The notes under the pieces: generated by a model
What the model was told of the DNA's origin: nothing
The model's database searches: none
The model's input: the letters and a program-made list of their open reading frames with translations, nothing else
Translations under genes and position numbers: made by a program
In this document: positions 10,950 through 23,188 of the stretch, one piece after another
How the letters are laid out: each line of letters opens with the position of its first letter
How positions within the stretch are numbered: the first letter of the stretch is position 1
NCBI GenBank assembly: GCA_038030265.1
Contig: CM075941.1
Location: 51,933,952 to 51,997,951, forward strand
DNA: 64,000 nt
Source of the DNA: Corythucha ciliata
Taxonomy: Eukaryota; Arthropoda; Insecta; Hemiptera; Tingidae
Reading direction: 5' to 3'

Positions 10950-12755
10950 CTTACCCACAATTTTAGCGTTTTTCTTCACTTCCCATAATTAGTCATGTAT
11001 TAGCATTTATCACCATTCTACTTGCGAATTATTAGCGTCTTTTGTTTTTTCTTTTTCTTTTTATTATTGCTTTCAATCCTGAATTACCACAGGAATTTCC
11101 ACATAATCCGCGAATTGGCGTTTTTTCTACATTTAGCTCCGAATGAGCGCTTTTTGTAATATTAGCCGCGAATTAACGCATTTTTTCAATTTCAGACGGG
11201 AATTCGCGGTTGTTAACAGTTTTAGCTGTGAACAAGCGGGATTTCAAAATACATCCGTGAATTAGCGTTTTTAAATTTTAGCTTCACGTTAGCGCTTTTT
11301 TTTGGGATTTTTGCCGTAAAATAGCGCTCTATTTCTCATTTTAGCCTCGAATTATTTCCCAAATTTTAGGGTTTGTTTGTTTTTTTTTTCTTTTTTCGGG
11401 GCGCCTTTCTCGTCCAAGCTGAGTCCGGCGACACCAAGGCCACAAGTGGGCTCCTACGTCATACCCATCAATCGTGCACTTCACACCCGTACTGCGCGGG
11501 CGTTTCGGTCGGTGCGCGGTTTGTTGAATGCACACCGCCCGGAAACACGCTCAAACGAAGCCGAGTGTGCCTTATCACAGCTCGCCGCGCAGCCTTATAC
11601 TAGTGTAATGGGCAATGGCTGGATTCGAACCCAGGACCGCTGAGTTGCGAAGCGAGCATTGTATCCATTACACCATCGAGGAGCGCTAAAATTTTTAGCG
11701 TTGGATTATTTCCTAATGTCAGCCGCGATCACCGCATTCCTCAATCTTAGCTGTAAATTAGCGCATTTTCTCAAATTGATTCGCGAATTAGCATATTTCT
11801 CTGTTTTAGCTGCTGGTATGCGCTTTTGCCAAAATTATACATGAATTTAATAATTAATTATTTCATTTTTATGTAATCATTTGAGCGAGAATTAGCGATT
11901 TGTCTCAGTTTAAGCCGTAAATAAGCGGGTTTTTGATGAAATGTGCCCTTGAAATCTTGTTTTTCTTAATTTATGACGCGATGTCGAGAATTATTCTCAA
12001 TTTCACCCGCGAATAACCGAGTTTTCTCAATTTCAACCGTGTATGAGCGGATTATCTCAATTCGATCCGTGAAATGGCGTATTTCTCCATTTCAGTCGCG
12101 AATTAGCGGTTTAGGTACTTTAATTTTAAGCGGGAATTTAGCCGATTCTCTCGCAGTTATAGCTGCGAATTAAGGTGGTATTCTCAATTTTAGCTGTGAA
12201 TCAGCGATTTTTTCAGTTTTATCCATGTGAATTAGCGAGTTTTCTCAATTTCAGTCCCGTTGTTGTTTCGATAAATCACGAAATGACGCATTTGAGTGTT
12301 TTTTTTTTTTTTTTTTTTTTTTTTCATTTTTAGCCTCAAATTAATGATTTAATTCGTTTATACTGAACGGGTAAATTTGTGGCTGGACTTTCTCTGCACC
12401 CTCAAGAAAAGAGCCGCAAAGCGCTGTAAATCGGCTTGTCTGATTGAAAATTAGCATTTTCGGGGAACCTATTATATTGTAAGGTCGCCGTTTCGTCCCG
12501 TTCCACGCTCCGACGAATCGCCACTTGAATGGGAGTGGAGGCTTAAATCAAAATGGGAGTGGCAGCGGATGTGCGTTACGTGATGTCGGTGGCTTAGGCC
12601 GATTTTTCCGAGCCCTGATAGCCTCCTTCAGTCTCAAAGTACGGGAAATTGGAAAATTGTAACGGATTTTCCGGTAAAATGAGCATTTTTCTTCAATTTT
12701 AATCGCAAATGCTATCTTTTTTGGATATTTCAGCCGCACCGAGCACAACGTCTGC
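10950..12755 (+). repeat. ~30-bp repeat array, plus orientation (left arm of converging pair A)
   Basis: Dozens of diverged copies of the GCGAATTAGCG / CTCAATTTTAGCC unit run head to tail. They are interrupted by a SINE at about 11370-11690 and a pure T run at about 12300-12324. Facing it, after a 370-bp spacer, is a longer array in the opposite orientation (13130-15310), so the two could pair as arms of a very large foldback. Confidence 0.75.
11370..11690 (-). mobile_element. tRNA-derived SINE
   Basis: On the minus strand a tRNA-like head starts at about 11685. It contains a perfect Pol III A box (TGGTGTAATGG) and B box (GGTTCGAATCC), with an anticodon-like loop CTTCGCA. The acceptor stem does not pair, so this is a tRNA-derived promoter and not a functional tRNA gene. 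About 230 bp of body sequence follow, ending in an A-rich tail (about 11370-11400). It sits inside the repeat array, which resumes on both sides. Confidence 0.8.
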
Positions 12756-12761
12756 GTAAAT

Positions 12762-13129
12762 CAGTAGCGTACCGAGGCAGGGGCGCACCGGGCCCCCTGA
12801 CAGGCGGGGCTCCCGAAAAGCTTAAATAAGGAAAAATGAGGATTTTTAGGTTTATTCATGTGAAAAGGTTGGACAGCGATTTGACTCCTTTCTACGAATT
12901 TCACTCTATATCCGACCTGGAGAATATAACGCTACAAGTGATAACAGCAAAGAGTGTGGGCTGACTATTCGAGTCAGCTACCGAGAGTGCTATCCTGGTG
13001 GCTGAAATACAGCAATTTGCGCCTTCTTGAGGAAAGTTCATGGATAAAATGGAGAAAATAGACCATCCCCAGTTTCGTTATTACCTTACAAGTGCACTAA
13101 TGTTCTGATAGGCAATTTAGAATTGGCTG
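12762..13129. mobile_element. hAT-like end and spacer between converging arrays
   Basis: The array breaks at CAGTAGCGTACCGAGGCAGG, a typical hAT-type terminus. A GC-rich stretch and AAAAGCTTAAATAAGG-like sequence follow, and this is shared with 32531-32625. At 15401-15418 a possible partner end reads, on the minus strand, CACTGGCGGACC. The flanking 8 bp do not match, so the pairing is tentative. Confidence 0.45.
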
Positions 13130-15310
13130 ACGCGGCAAAAACGTATGAAAATGCGCTAATATTCGTGGCTATAACTGCGAAAAAGCGCTGATTCGTGGTC
13201 TCACGATGCAACTTCCAGACAGAATTTGAGAATAAAATCGTCGATTCGCAGTGTATGACGGCCATTCCGCGGTTAAAATGTAGAAATCAACGCAAATGTG
13301 TTGTTTTTGGGCCAAGCCCGCGGCTACAATTGAGAATACACGCTACTGCATTCGAGGTTGTTCAAGTAAAAAAAAAACTTCGTGGCTAATATCGACAAAA
13401 TCAACGCTAATTCAGATATAAAAAAAACGAAAATGGCGAAAAGATTTGCTAATTCACTGCAAAATTATCAGAAGACGCTATTTAACAGCTGAAATGAAGA
13501 AAAATCACTAATTCGCGGATAAAGTTGAGGAAAAACCCTATTTCGTGGATATGAAAATGAAGAAAATCACTGAATTCCCGGCTGAAATTGAGAAATCGCA
13601 AATCCGTACAGCTTCTGAAAGATTCGAGGCTCAAACTGGGAACCAGCGCTAAACCATAGCAGAAAGTAGAAAAAAATTGCTTGTGCGGGGCTAAAATCTA
13701 AAAAACAACACGGCTAAAATTGAAAAAAAAAAATAATTAGGGCGGCTAACATATTAAAAAAAACACTAATTTTCAACTCAAACTGAGTAAAAGTTCCAAT
13801 TCGCTACTAAAAATGAAATATGTGGCTGAAAATGAAGAAAATGATTGATCGTGGCTGAAATTGAGGAAAAGCGCTGACCCGTTGCCAAAATTGGGGACAA
13901 ACACTAAGAGCTCGAGGCTAAAACTAAGCAATAACGCTAATCCATAGCAAAAGTTGAAGGAAAAAGATGCCGATGGGGGTCTGAAATGTAAAAAAAAGAA
14001 GAAAAAACAAAAAAAAACGCAGCTAATATTGAAAACATTCACTAATTAAAACGGCATAAATAAAATAAAAACTCTAGTTTTCAGCTCAAATAGGGAAAAA
14101 GTGCTGTTCCCGGCTAAAAATTGAGGAAAACGCCAATTCGTGGCTAAAATTGAGAAAATTCGCGAATACACAGGCTAAAGACGCTTCTACGCAGCTAAAA
14201 TTGAAAAAAAAATGCGCTAATTCGTGGCTAAAATTGAGGAAAAAATTTGCGGATAAAGTGTTCAAAAATTTCTAATTCTGCCATCTCGCCTTCTGAGGGC
14301 AACTTTGTGACTGGAATTGAGAAAAACGGCAAATTCATGGCTATAAGTAAAAAAAAAAAAAAAAACACTGATTCACGGCTATAACTGAGAAGAAGCAATA
14401 ATTCATAGTTAAAATTTAAAAAATGCTGAGGCGGTGCTAAGATGGAGAAGAACCCACTAATTTGCAGCTAATATTGAGAAAATCAGTAATTATTCAGGCT
14501 AAAATTAAGAGAAAGGTTAATTTTCAGCCTAAATTTGTAAGAAAAAGTGCTAATACGCTGCCTAAAAAGGAAAAGTTGCCAATTAGCACGTAAAATTTCG
14601 GGAAACGGCAATTCGTGGTTAAAATGAACAGAATTCGCAAACTTACAGGTTAGAAACGCTACTACGCTGCTGAAATTATGAAAAAGCGCTAATTCGCGGC
14701 TGAAATATAGGGGAATCACTAATTCACGGCTAAAACTGAGAAAATTCGCGGTTTCCTCGGTCAACTTTGAGGCTAAATTTGAGAAAATGCGCCAATTTAT
14801 GGCTATGGGTGAAAAACCCGCAAATTCGTGGCTAAAACTGAGAAAAAAAACAACGCTGATCCGTAGTGTATGGTTATGGTGAACAAGAAAATGCTAATTT
14901 GTCGTAAACATTTAGAAAAAACCGCTATTTTGCGGCTAATATTGAGTAAAATGCTAATTTTCACCTCAAACCGAGTAAAGTGCTAATTCTCTGGTCCGTG
15001 CTAGAAAAAATAGATAATTTGTGAAATACGCAAACTCGATAAAAAGTTAAGAAAAATCGCTGATTCACAGAATAAAAAAAGCAACTTTGCTGCGGATGGA
15101 ATACCCCACTAATCCGCGGCTAATTTGCGCTAAATTGCGGCGATAAGCGCTAATTTGCTGGTAAAGTTGACAAAAAGCACTCATTCGTGGATAAAATGGA
15201 GAAATTCGCGGCTTAAACTTGGCATAAGCGCTGTTTGGCGGATAGGTTGGGGAAATAGCGGTGATTTGCCTAAAATAAGGAAAAGGCCTTGGCTGCAATT
15301 AGGAAAAAGC
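13130..15310 (-). repeat. ~30-bp repeat array, minus orientation (right arm of converging pair A)
   Basis: About 70 degenerate units read GGCTAAAATTGAGAAAAA followed by CGCTAATTCGC, the reverse complement of the array at 10950-12755. Units vary by substitution and by A-run length. There is no coding capacity. This is the longest single tract in the window. Confidence 0.78.
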
Positions 15311-16370
15311 CTTAGCGGTTACCAATAGATGTTTGTACTAGGTATGTATAATTAGAGACTTTTAGGGGCCTCTTGAAGATTTCCGCCCTGGGCCCCGATA
15401 CGTGTAGGTCCGCCAGTGACCCCTCTCACCCCACCGCATCAAGGCTGTTATCATGTCTTGCCCCTTCTTGTCCTTCTCATTCTCTTAAGTCCTGTTGTTT
15501 GATTTTGTGGGTAGCTATTGTGGAGGTCACGCAAATGCTGCTATGACGTCATCAGTCTATCTAGCCTATTTCAAATGAGTCCCACAACCCAATAGTTTTA
15601 AAAATTAATATAAAATGTAGGGCCTTTTCATGAGTTTTGGTACCCAAGCTATCACGACAGCATGATTTTGGAAAATGTGTTACTTCCTCATTACAGAGCT
15701 AGGAGTGATTTTTATCGTTATCACGCTGACAATTATCAAACGATGTTTAATTGGGGCGATGTTGAAGAGTTCCAAACTTGCAATAAATTCAGAAACCGAG
15801 ATTTCTCTCCACTTTTTTCTCCTTAAACCGGTTTCAATGATATAAGCATCATCCTCAGTAAGAATATTGACATTTCTATGAGGTTGTTACACCTCGTCGT
15901 CAAAACATTAACATCTCGGTTTCTGAATTTATTGCTGACATTAATGTGCTAGTTCCTAATAAACGGCCCTCACCTGTCTTGATTCCGTCGACGTCCAGAT
16001 TTCGGGTATTTCACCACTTTAAACACCAATTTCGCAGATTTGGCAACAAAAGAAATGAAGTTTGCAAATTTGAAGCTTTTGCACTCACAGAACCAGTCAA
16101 AGGGGGTGCACCCTCTAGTTTCTGGTAGGGGGAGGGGCAGTCCTGGTCACGAAAATGAAGTTAATACGAAGAGATAGCGCTTGGATATATTTTGATGTTC
16201 ACGCTTTCATTCGCAGCTGAATTGAATACATAGTAAATATGAGGCACATACGTGCTATCTTCGGGCATTGTAGTCATTGTAAGTACAGCGCTCTGTGAAC
16301 TCCTATTGTTGGAAGGAACCAGGTTAATTTTATTCGGATGCTTCAGAAAAGAGTCTTGAACCAGTGTCCT
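15311..16370. other. Mostly unassigned; contains a possible hAT-like end at 15401-15418
   Basis: Apart from the inverted repeat at 15780-15935 and the terminus GGTCCGCCAGTG near 15418, no feature is supported. Short ORFs lack recognisable motifs. Confidence 0.4.
15780..15935. repeat. 156-bp unit bounded by 23-bp perfect inverted repeats
   Basis: GCAATAAATTCAGAAACCG and following bases (15780-15802) recur exactly inverted at 15913-15935. The loop includes TTAAACCGGTTTCAATGATATAAGC and CATCATCCTCAG-like text. On the minus strand this resembles the 3' ends of some Penelope-like or non-LTR retroelements. It could equally be a small MITE. Confidence 0.5.
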
Positions 16371-18637
16371 CCCAATCATTCTTTTTTCTTTTTTTTTAAT
16401 TTGATGATTTAATGAGACCCTCTCACGCTTCTCTCGCCTTTTAGAAGACCCACACAAAAAAAAAGGGTTGAAAGTATCAAGGAAAAAACGATCTTGCTTA
16501 GTCAGAATTCTCCTTTCTTTTCTCTCTTTTGGAGGATTACCACTTGGGTGGCTTCTTCAATAGCATACCAAACAGTATAGCTGCGGCCCTGTGGAACAGG
16601 TATGAGCGGGGGGGGGCGGTATTCCAGCAAGGGTGTGCTCCTCTCGTTGAATTATCACTTAACCCTCGTATAACTCGCTTCAGGTCTTACGGGTTATTAT
16701 GATGATGACGTGCCGGATGAGGAGGAAGGGGGCTGCCTGAACTTGGAGATAGCTACGGGAAAAAAGTGACTTGTGTTAGAAATCGATTTCTATTTCGGAA
16801 ATGTGTTAAGTTGGAAAAAATACTTTTTTCGTATCGCTCTATCTAGCGAAAATTCGGGTTTTAACCACTTAAACGTGGTGATTTATGGAAAGGGTTGAGA
16901 TTTAGATGGAAAACGTGGAGGTTTAAAGGGATACTAGCGGTCGTGGATGTTGGAGACGGAGCGTTGAAGTGCAAATTGACAACGGGTAGATGGAGAATTG
17001 ATTGGTATTTGAGATTCGTCTAGAAATAGTTTTGGATAGTCAGATTTCCCTCTGGACCTGAAATTGAAAATTAATTGACCATCGTTCCACCGACCACTTC
17101 GAGGTTGATTTACTAAGCAGAAAATAAATTTTAAAAATACTGGCTTGAAAAGTGCAGTGTTCCTTAAAATAATTTCAATTTACTTAAATAGTATCGACCA
17201 TATTGGGCAAAAGAAAACAACACAGACAATCACTTAAGCTGCGACGTTTCGTCGACTGATGCGTCGACCTCTTCAGGCGTTATATTTCAATATCGATTAT
17301 CAATGAAATAAAAACTACGTCATAACACGTTGTAATTTCTTCCTTTCCAAGAAGGTGCAGGCAGTGATGCACCAATACCTCGGTTTCGAGACCGAGACCA
17401 AGACTCAGTATCGGATAATCGTAGGATGGGGGGGGGGGTGCAGTAAGAAGGAAGGAAAAAAAATATACAAAATATCAAAAAAAAGGTGTAGTCCTGACAT
17501 AACCTGCCTGTGCCTTAACCCCCTCTCCATAGGCGAAACTAAAGGGGGGGGGGCAGGTAGCAGCAGAATTACCCGAGCTGGTCAAGTCGCTCTAAACATA
17601 GGGCTAGAGTGGTGAGGTTGTACCGTGGGAAGGGGTGGGGTTTCGATTACCTCCCCACCACCCAAGATTGGTACCAGAATAAGCCCTTGCTCCCTCAACC
17701 CCATCTACCCCCTCCGCCATTTCTTTTTCTTCCTTTGTTTATTATTTATTTATTTATCTAGTTATTTTATGAATAAAAATCAAATAATTCTAACCGTAGG
17801 CCGTGGGCAGAAATCTCAATGAGGCCGCTTCTTCTCCAAATGTATAATAAATATAATTTTTACGCACTATGGCGTCAAATCATGGCATTTTATCAATTGT
17901 GGGCACCAATTTGTATTCAGAAACCTCGAATTCTGGCGTTTTCTCAATATTAGCAGTGAATTAGGAATTTTCTCATTTTTTGCCGCGAATAATCACTTTT
18001 ATGAATTTTTAACAGTGGATCACTCCCCCCCCCCATCTGATTTAGCCGTTTGTAGAGCTTTTCCTCAATTTTAACCACAAAGGTGCCTCCCGAAACCACG
18101 GATAGGAGTTTTTTAAAATTCCAGCTACGAACGATAGTTTTTTCTTCATTTTAGCCGCTTATTAGCACTTTTTAGTGCATTTCATACAAAAAATGCACTA
18201 TTGGTCTCGCCCTGATGGTCGCACATATTGGTTGTGATACTTTTTTTTCACGTTTCAGAACCCCTAGAACACGAATCCGAGGTCGGTTCGATTTGCTATA
18301 TATGTATATATATGGCCCCTCGCTTGTTAGCACGATCACGGTCGCAATTTTTTACTTAGGGCAACCAAATTTGGTCTAAAAATCAATAGCGTGAATTTCT
18401 CGGACGAGTTCGTGATCCAGATGAATCGGTCCACGGGAACGGCGTGAAAGAGGGGTTTGAATTAGTTGAAAATTCGCTACCGCACGGCTGTTGCTGCAAT
18501 TGCCCCCAAAATTGACTCGAGTAATTAGAAATGAACGCGCTTTCGTATGAGACTCTAGTGAACCAAATCCGTTAATATGGCAGGGGATTTCTCGGCGGAG
18601 GGGAGCTATTAAATTAACGCTATGCCTTACTGGACCA
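16371..18637. repeat. Tandem segmental duplication, copy 1 (~2.27 kb)
   Basis: The unit is nearly identical to 18638-20896; differences are a few substitutions, homopolymer lengths and a 12-bp deletion in copy 2 (around 17259-17270 of copy 1). The hexamer CCCAAT marks all three boundaries (16371, 18638 and 20897). The unit contains a hAT-like end (CAGTGATGCACC near 17365), a ~30-bp repeat tract at about 17940-18180, and a segment at 17205-17290 (GACGTTTCGTCGAC, CTTCAGG) resembling a retroelement 3' end. None of its ORFs look real. Confidence 0.9.
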
Positions 18638-20896
18638 CCCAATCATTCTTTTTTTTTTTTTTTTAATTTGATGATTTAATGAGACCCTCTCACGCTTCTC
18701 TCGCCTTTTAGAAGACCCACACACAAAAAAAAAAGGGTTGAAAGTATCAAGGAAAAAACGATCTTGCTTAGTCAGAATTCTCCTTTCTTTTCTCTCTTTT
18801 GGAGGATTACCACTTGGGTGGCTTCTTCAATAGCATACCAAACAGTATAGCTGCGGCCCTGTGGAAGCAGTGATGAGGGGGTGGGGGCGGTATTCCAGCA
18901 AGGGTGTGCTCCTCTCGTTGAATTATCACTTAACCCTCGTATAACTCGCTTCAGGTCTTACGGGTTATTATGATGATGACGTGCCGGATGAGGAGGAAGG
19001 GGGCTGCCTGAACTTGGAGATAGCTACGGGAAAAAAGTGACTTGTGTTAGAAATCGATTTCTATTTCGGAAATGTGTTAAGTTGGAAAAAAATACTTTTT
19101 TCGTATCGCTCTATCTAGCGAAAATTCGGTTTTTAACCACTTAAACGTGGTGATTTATGGAAAGGGTTGAGATTTAGATGGAAAACGTGGAGGTTTAAAG
19201 GGATACTAGCGGTCGTGGATGTTGGAGACGGAGCGTTGAAGTGCAAATTGACAACGGGTAGATGGAGAATTGATTGGTATTTGAGATTCGTCTAGAAATA
19301 GTTTTGGATAGTCAGATTTCCCTCTGGACCTGAAATTGAAAATTAATTGACCATCGTTCCACCGACCACTTCGAGGTTGATTTACTAAGCAGAAAATAAA
19401 TTTTAAAAATACTGGCTTAAAAGTGTAGTGTTCCTTAAAATAATTTCAATTTACTTAAATAGTATCGACCATATTGGGCAAAAAAAAACAACACAGACAA
19501 TCACTTAGGCTGCGACGTTTCGTCGACCTCTTCAGGCGTTATATTTCAATATCGATTATCAATGAAATAAAAACTACGTCATAACACGTTGTAATTTCTT
19601 CCTTTCCAAGAAGGTGCAGGCAGTGATGCACCAATACCTCGGTTTCGAGACCGAGACCAAGACTCAGTATCGGATAATCGTAGGATGGGGGGGGGGGTGC
19701 AGTAAGAAGGAAGGAAAAAAAATATACAAAATATCAAAAAAAAGGTGTAGTCCTGACATAACCTGCCTGTGCCTTAACCCCCTCTCCATAGGCGAAACTA
19801 AAGGGGGGGGGCAGGTAGCAGCAGAATTACCCGAGCTGGTCAAGTCGCTCTAAACATAGGGCTAGAGTGGTGAGGTTGTACCGTGGGAAGGGGTGGGGTT
19901 TCGATTACCTCCCCACCACCCAAGATTGGTACCAGAATAAGCCCTTGCTCCCTCAACCCCATCTACCCCCTCCGCCATTTCTTTTTCTTCCTTTGTTTAT
20001 TATTTATTTATTTATCTAGTTATTTTATGAATAAAAATCAAATAATTCTAACCGTAGGCCGTGGGCAGAAATCTCAATGAGGCCGCTTCTTCTCCAAATG
20101 TATAATAAATATAATTTTTACGCACTATGGCGTCAAATCATGGCATTTTATCAATTGTGGGCACCAATTTGTATTCAGAAACCTCGAATTCTGGCGTTTT
20201 CTCAATATTAGCAGTGAATTAGGAATTTTCTCATTTTTTGCCGCGAATAATCACTTTTATGAATTTTTAACAGTGGATCACTCCCCCCCCCCCATCTGAT
20301 TTAGCCGTTTGTAGAGCTTTTCCTCAATTTTAACCACAAAGGTGCCTCCCGAAACCACGGATAGGAGTTTTTTAAAATTCCAGCTACGAACGATAGTTTT
20401 TTCTTCATTTTAGCCGCTTATTAGCACTTTTTAGTGCATTTCATACAAAAAATGCACTATTGGTCTCGCCCTGATGGTCGCACATATTGGTTGTGATACT
20501 TTTTTTTCACGTTTCAGAACCCCTAGAACACGAATCCGAGGTCGGTTCGATTTGCTATATATGTATATATATGGCCCCTCGCTTGTTAGCACGATCACGG
20601 TCGCAATTTTTTACTTAGGGCAACCAAATTTGGTCTAAAAATCAATAGCGTGAATATCTCGGACGAGTTCGTGATCCAGATGAATCGGTCCACGGGAACG
20701 GCGTGAAAGAGGGGTTTGAATTAGTTGAAAATTCGCTACCGCACGGCTGTTGCTGCAATTGCCCCCAAAATTGACTCGAGTAATTAGAAATGAACGCGCT
20801 TTCGTATGAGACTCTAGTGAACCAAATCCGTTAATATGGCAGGGGATTTCTCGGCGGAGGGGAGCTATTAAATTAACGCTATGCCTTACTGGACCA
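18638..20896. repeat. Tandem segmental duplication, copy 2 (~2.26 kb)
   Basis: This is a direct repeat of 16371-18637 with very high identity, including intergenic homopolymers. It holds the same ~30-bp repeat tract at about 20200-20440. It is followed by unrelated sequence after CCCAAT at 20897-20902. Confidence 0.9.
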
Positions 20897-22604
20897 CCCA
20901 ATTACCAAAAAATTTCATTGACATTGTATTTTGAGCCGTCTCTTTTATTTGATTTGCCTACAGCCTAATAAATCTTGAGTAAAAAATCCTGAGGTGGGCC
21001 AAAAAGGGGGGAACAAAAAAAAATTTTTAAAAAATTGTTACGTATTCGAACCAAGGCACTCCGCATTCCGCAATGGTGAAATAGTGACATATCATTTAAC
21101 CTAATGTAACTGATCTGAAAATTAACGTAACCTGAAAAAAGTTTTGTTCCGACAGCAGCCTGTTGGGAAAAGTGCATTTCATTCATGCGACAATCGAGTC
21201 AAATCTCATCGAGATCAATCAATTATGAATGAAATTTAGGCCGGGATAAAGATTTTAGTTGCAAATAAGTCCTCTCTGAGAAAAATACACGGCTTGAGAA
21301 CACGGCTGGCCGCCCGACAGCCTTGTAGTTGGCTGGCAAAGCCCCTTATTTTTTCCTTGTGAGCGGCCGTCTACGCGGCTATGAAAATGTACATGGCTCA
21401 CGAAGTCGTGGCTTACTAAAATATGACTCCGCTAGAGGAAATTATTAGCAAGCCACGCCAATGTGCCTTGAGCGATTTGCCGTGTGAAATAGAGTCGTGT
21501 AAAACATACATGGCCAAGAAATTTCCAAGGCGTACCATGACGTGTAAAATTTGCTAGCCGTTGACAAAATGTGTAAGCACACGTTTGGGTTAGCTGTTCA
21601 ACACGACGCAGGCAACAATGTGTTTAAGCACACAAGATTTTTAGGTCGTTCTTAGCCAATGTAGCCGCGTTTTATTTTTAAAATATCTTGTAATCGTATT
21701 TCAGCTTCTTTCAACAAATTCGTCAGGACCAGTCACCGTAGACACTTAATTTTTTTTTTGCCAAGCTTCGCAAAAGGTTAACTTCCTTATTTAAATATGT
21801 TTTTGCCAAGTAACGAGCAAAATATCAATCAATTTCTAGCAATTGCCTGGAAACTGACCAACTGAAAATTGAAAAATATTTTGCTCGTTGTTTGGTGAGT
21901 ACCGCATGTGTGTTGCTTTAGGGTCTACTGAAATCCAGTTTTGCAACCCTGGGAAAGGTGAACTTGCAGTCGAGTTGTAGTATTGAAGAACTGCCAACTT
22001 GTTGTTGCAATTTTTTCGGTTTTTCGCAGAACCATTACAACATGAGGTGGACCCTAACAATAACACAATAAAAAATAGCAAGTTTACTGTATTTTTCTCA
22101 ATGCTTGGCGTTTTTAAAATGGCTGGCCTAATAATTATTTGTTATTCGTGAATAATTAATTGGGTTCCGTCTGCGCTGCTTTGCTTATAGGGGAACTGCA
22201 TCGGTGCGTCGCCGCGCGCCGCACTCCACGTCATTACTAGCCATGTCGGCTCGTTCAACATAGCCGTATGTATCATTTGGTAAAAAGAAAAACGAAAAGA
22301 AGGGGGACAGTTGTACATGAAAAAAAGAACCTTCATAAAGCTGCCGCGTCGTGTAGGTTCAGGTGGTTGTGCTTACGTCGCAAGAGAAGTCGTGTAAGCA
22401 CGGTAAGATCGGACATGAAAAGCCACGTTAACCGTGTCCCCCGCTACTTAGAATGTGCGTTTCGACTTTCAAGCCATTAGCCTCCTAGTGAATTCCATTC
22501 TAGCCGTTCAGTGTTAGTGAGCAGTTGAGTGCTGGGTTTTTGTTTCAATTCAATTTCTTTTGTTCGATCAAATTCTTCGTTTCTGGGTTCAGCGTTTCAA
22601 CACC

Positions 22605-22677
22605 ATGGATTCGGGAGAGGTGTCTACTCTTTTTAGTTCATGGAACATCAGTGAAGAGGCGATGCTGAGTGTTCTTT
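22605..22677 (+). CDS. Possible first coding exon inside the inverted-repeat element
   Basis: An ATG in a strong initiation context (A at -3, G at +4) opens 24 codons (MDSGEVSTLFSSWNISEEAM and so on). They run directly into TTTGTGAGTAG, a good splice-donor match at 22678; the unspliced frame stops two codons later. The pattern of an LFSSW-type helix followed by a small acidic segment is loosely like the start of a SAM-type domain, but this is too short to name. Upstream sequence is AT-rich with no clear promoter. It may be the 5' exon of a gene carried by the element. Confidence 0.3.
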
Positions 22678-23188
22678 GTGAGTAGAACATAATTATTGCC
22701 ATTGGTTAATATTTATTGCTCGCTTTTGCGCATTTTCATCATTTTGAACCTAGAAATTTTGGCAGCTAACTCCAGCTTTCCTTATTTGCTCATAATGACT
22801 CCATTGCAAGTGTTTTTACCGCCATCATCAGTTTGTACGTTTTGGTTGGGTTGCCTTCAGGAGCGGAGGTATTGGCCCCCACCCCCTCTAATCATGGTAT
22901 TACATGGTACTATTTCCTCTTATTCATAGCTTGAGATCATCTCCCTCTCACACTCATTCCATCATTCTCTCACAGGACTGCCTCTGACAGAGGCCACTGT
23001 CAATAATTAGGTTTTTCGTTATTTATAGGAGAGTCTGTGGTGTTTTTGTGAAGAATTCAAAGCCCCAATATCTCATTTAAACAAGTAGTGGGTCTACCTG
23101 GCACCACCAACGTTGTTATATTCGCCAATTGACAAATCAATGTCTGCAGAAGCTCTCTAAGCGAAACGTTCCAATTAAAAGTAAGTAA

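Noticed and set aside
10950..15310. CRISPR-like array
   Set aside because: Units are degenerate, lack unique spacers and lie in eukaryotic transposon-rich DNA.
12762..15418. Single complete hAT element bounded by CAGTAGCGTACC and GGTCCGCCAGTG
   Set aside because: The ends match at only 9 of 12 bases and the flanking octamers (GCGTAAAT and ACCCCTCT) do not agree.
17355..17615. 86-codon plus-strand ORF, repeated at 19614
   Set aside because: It runs through G and A homopolymers, covers a hAT-like end, and its C-terminus differs between copies only because of a homopolymer length change. Not coding.
18376..18642. 88-codon minus-strand ORF, nearly identical at 20635-20901
   Set aside because: Identity is explained by the tandem duplication and gives no evidence of selection. 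No motif seen.
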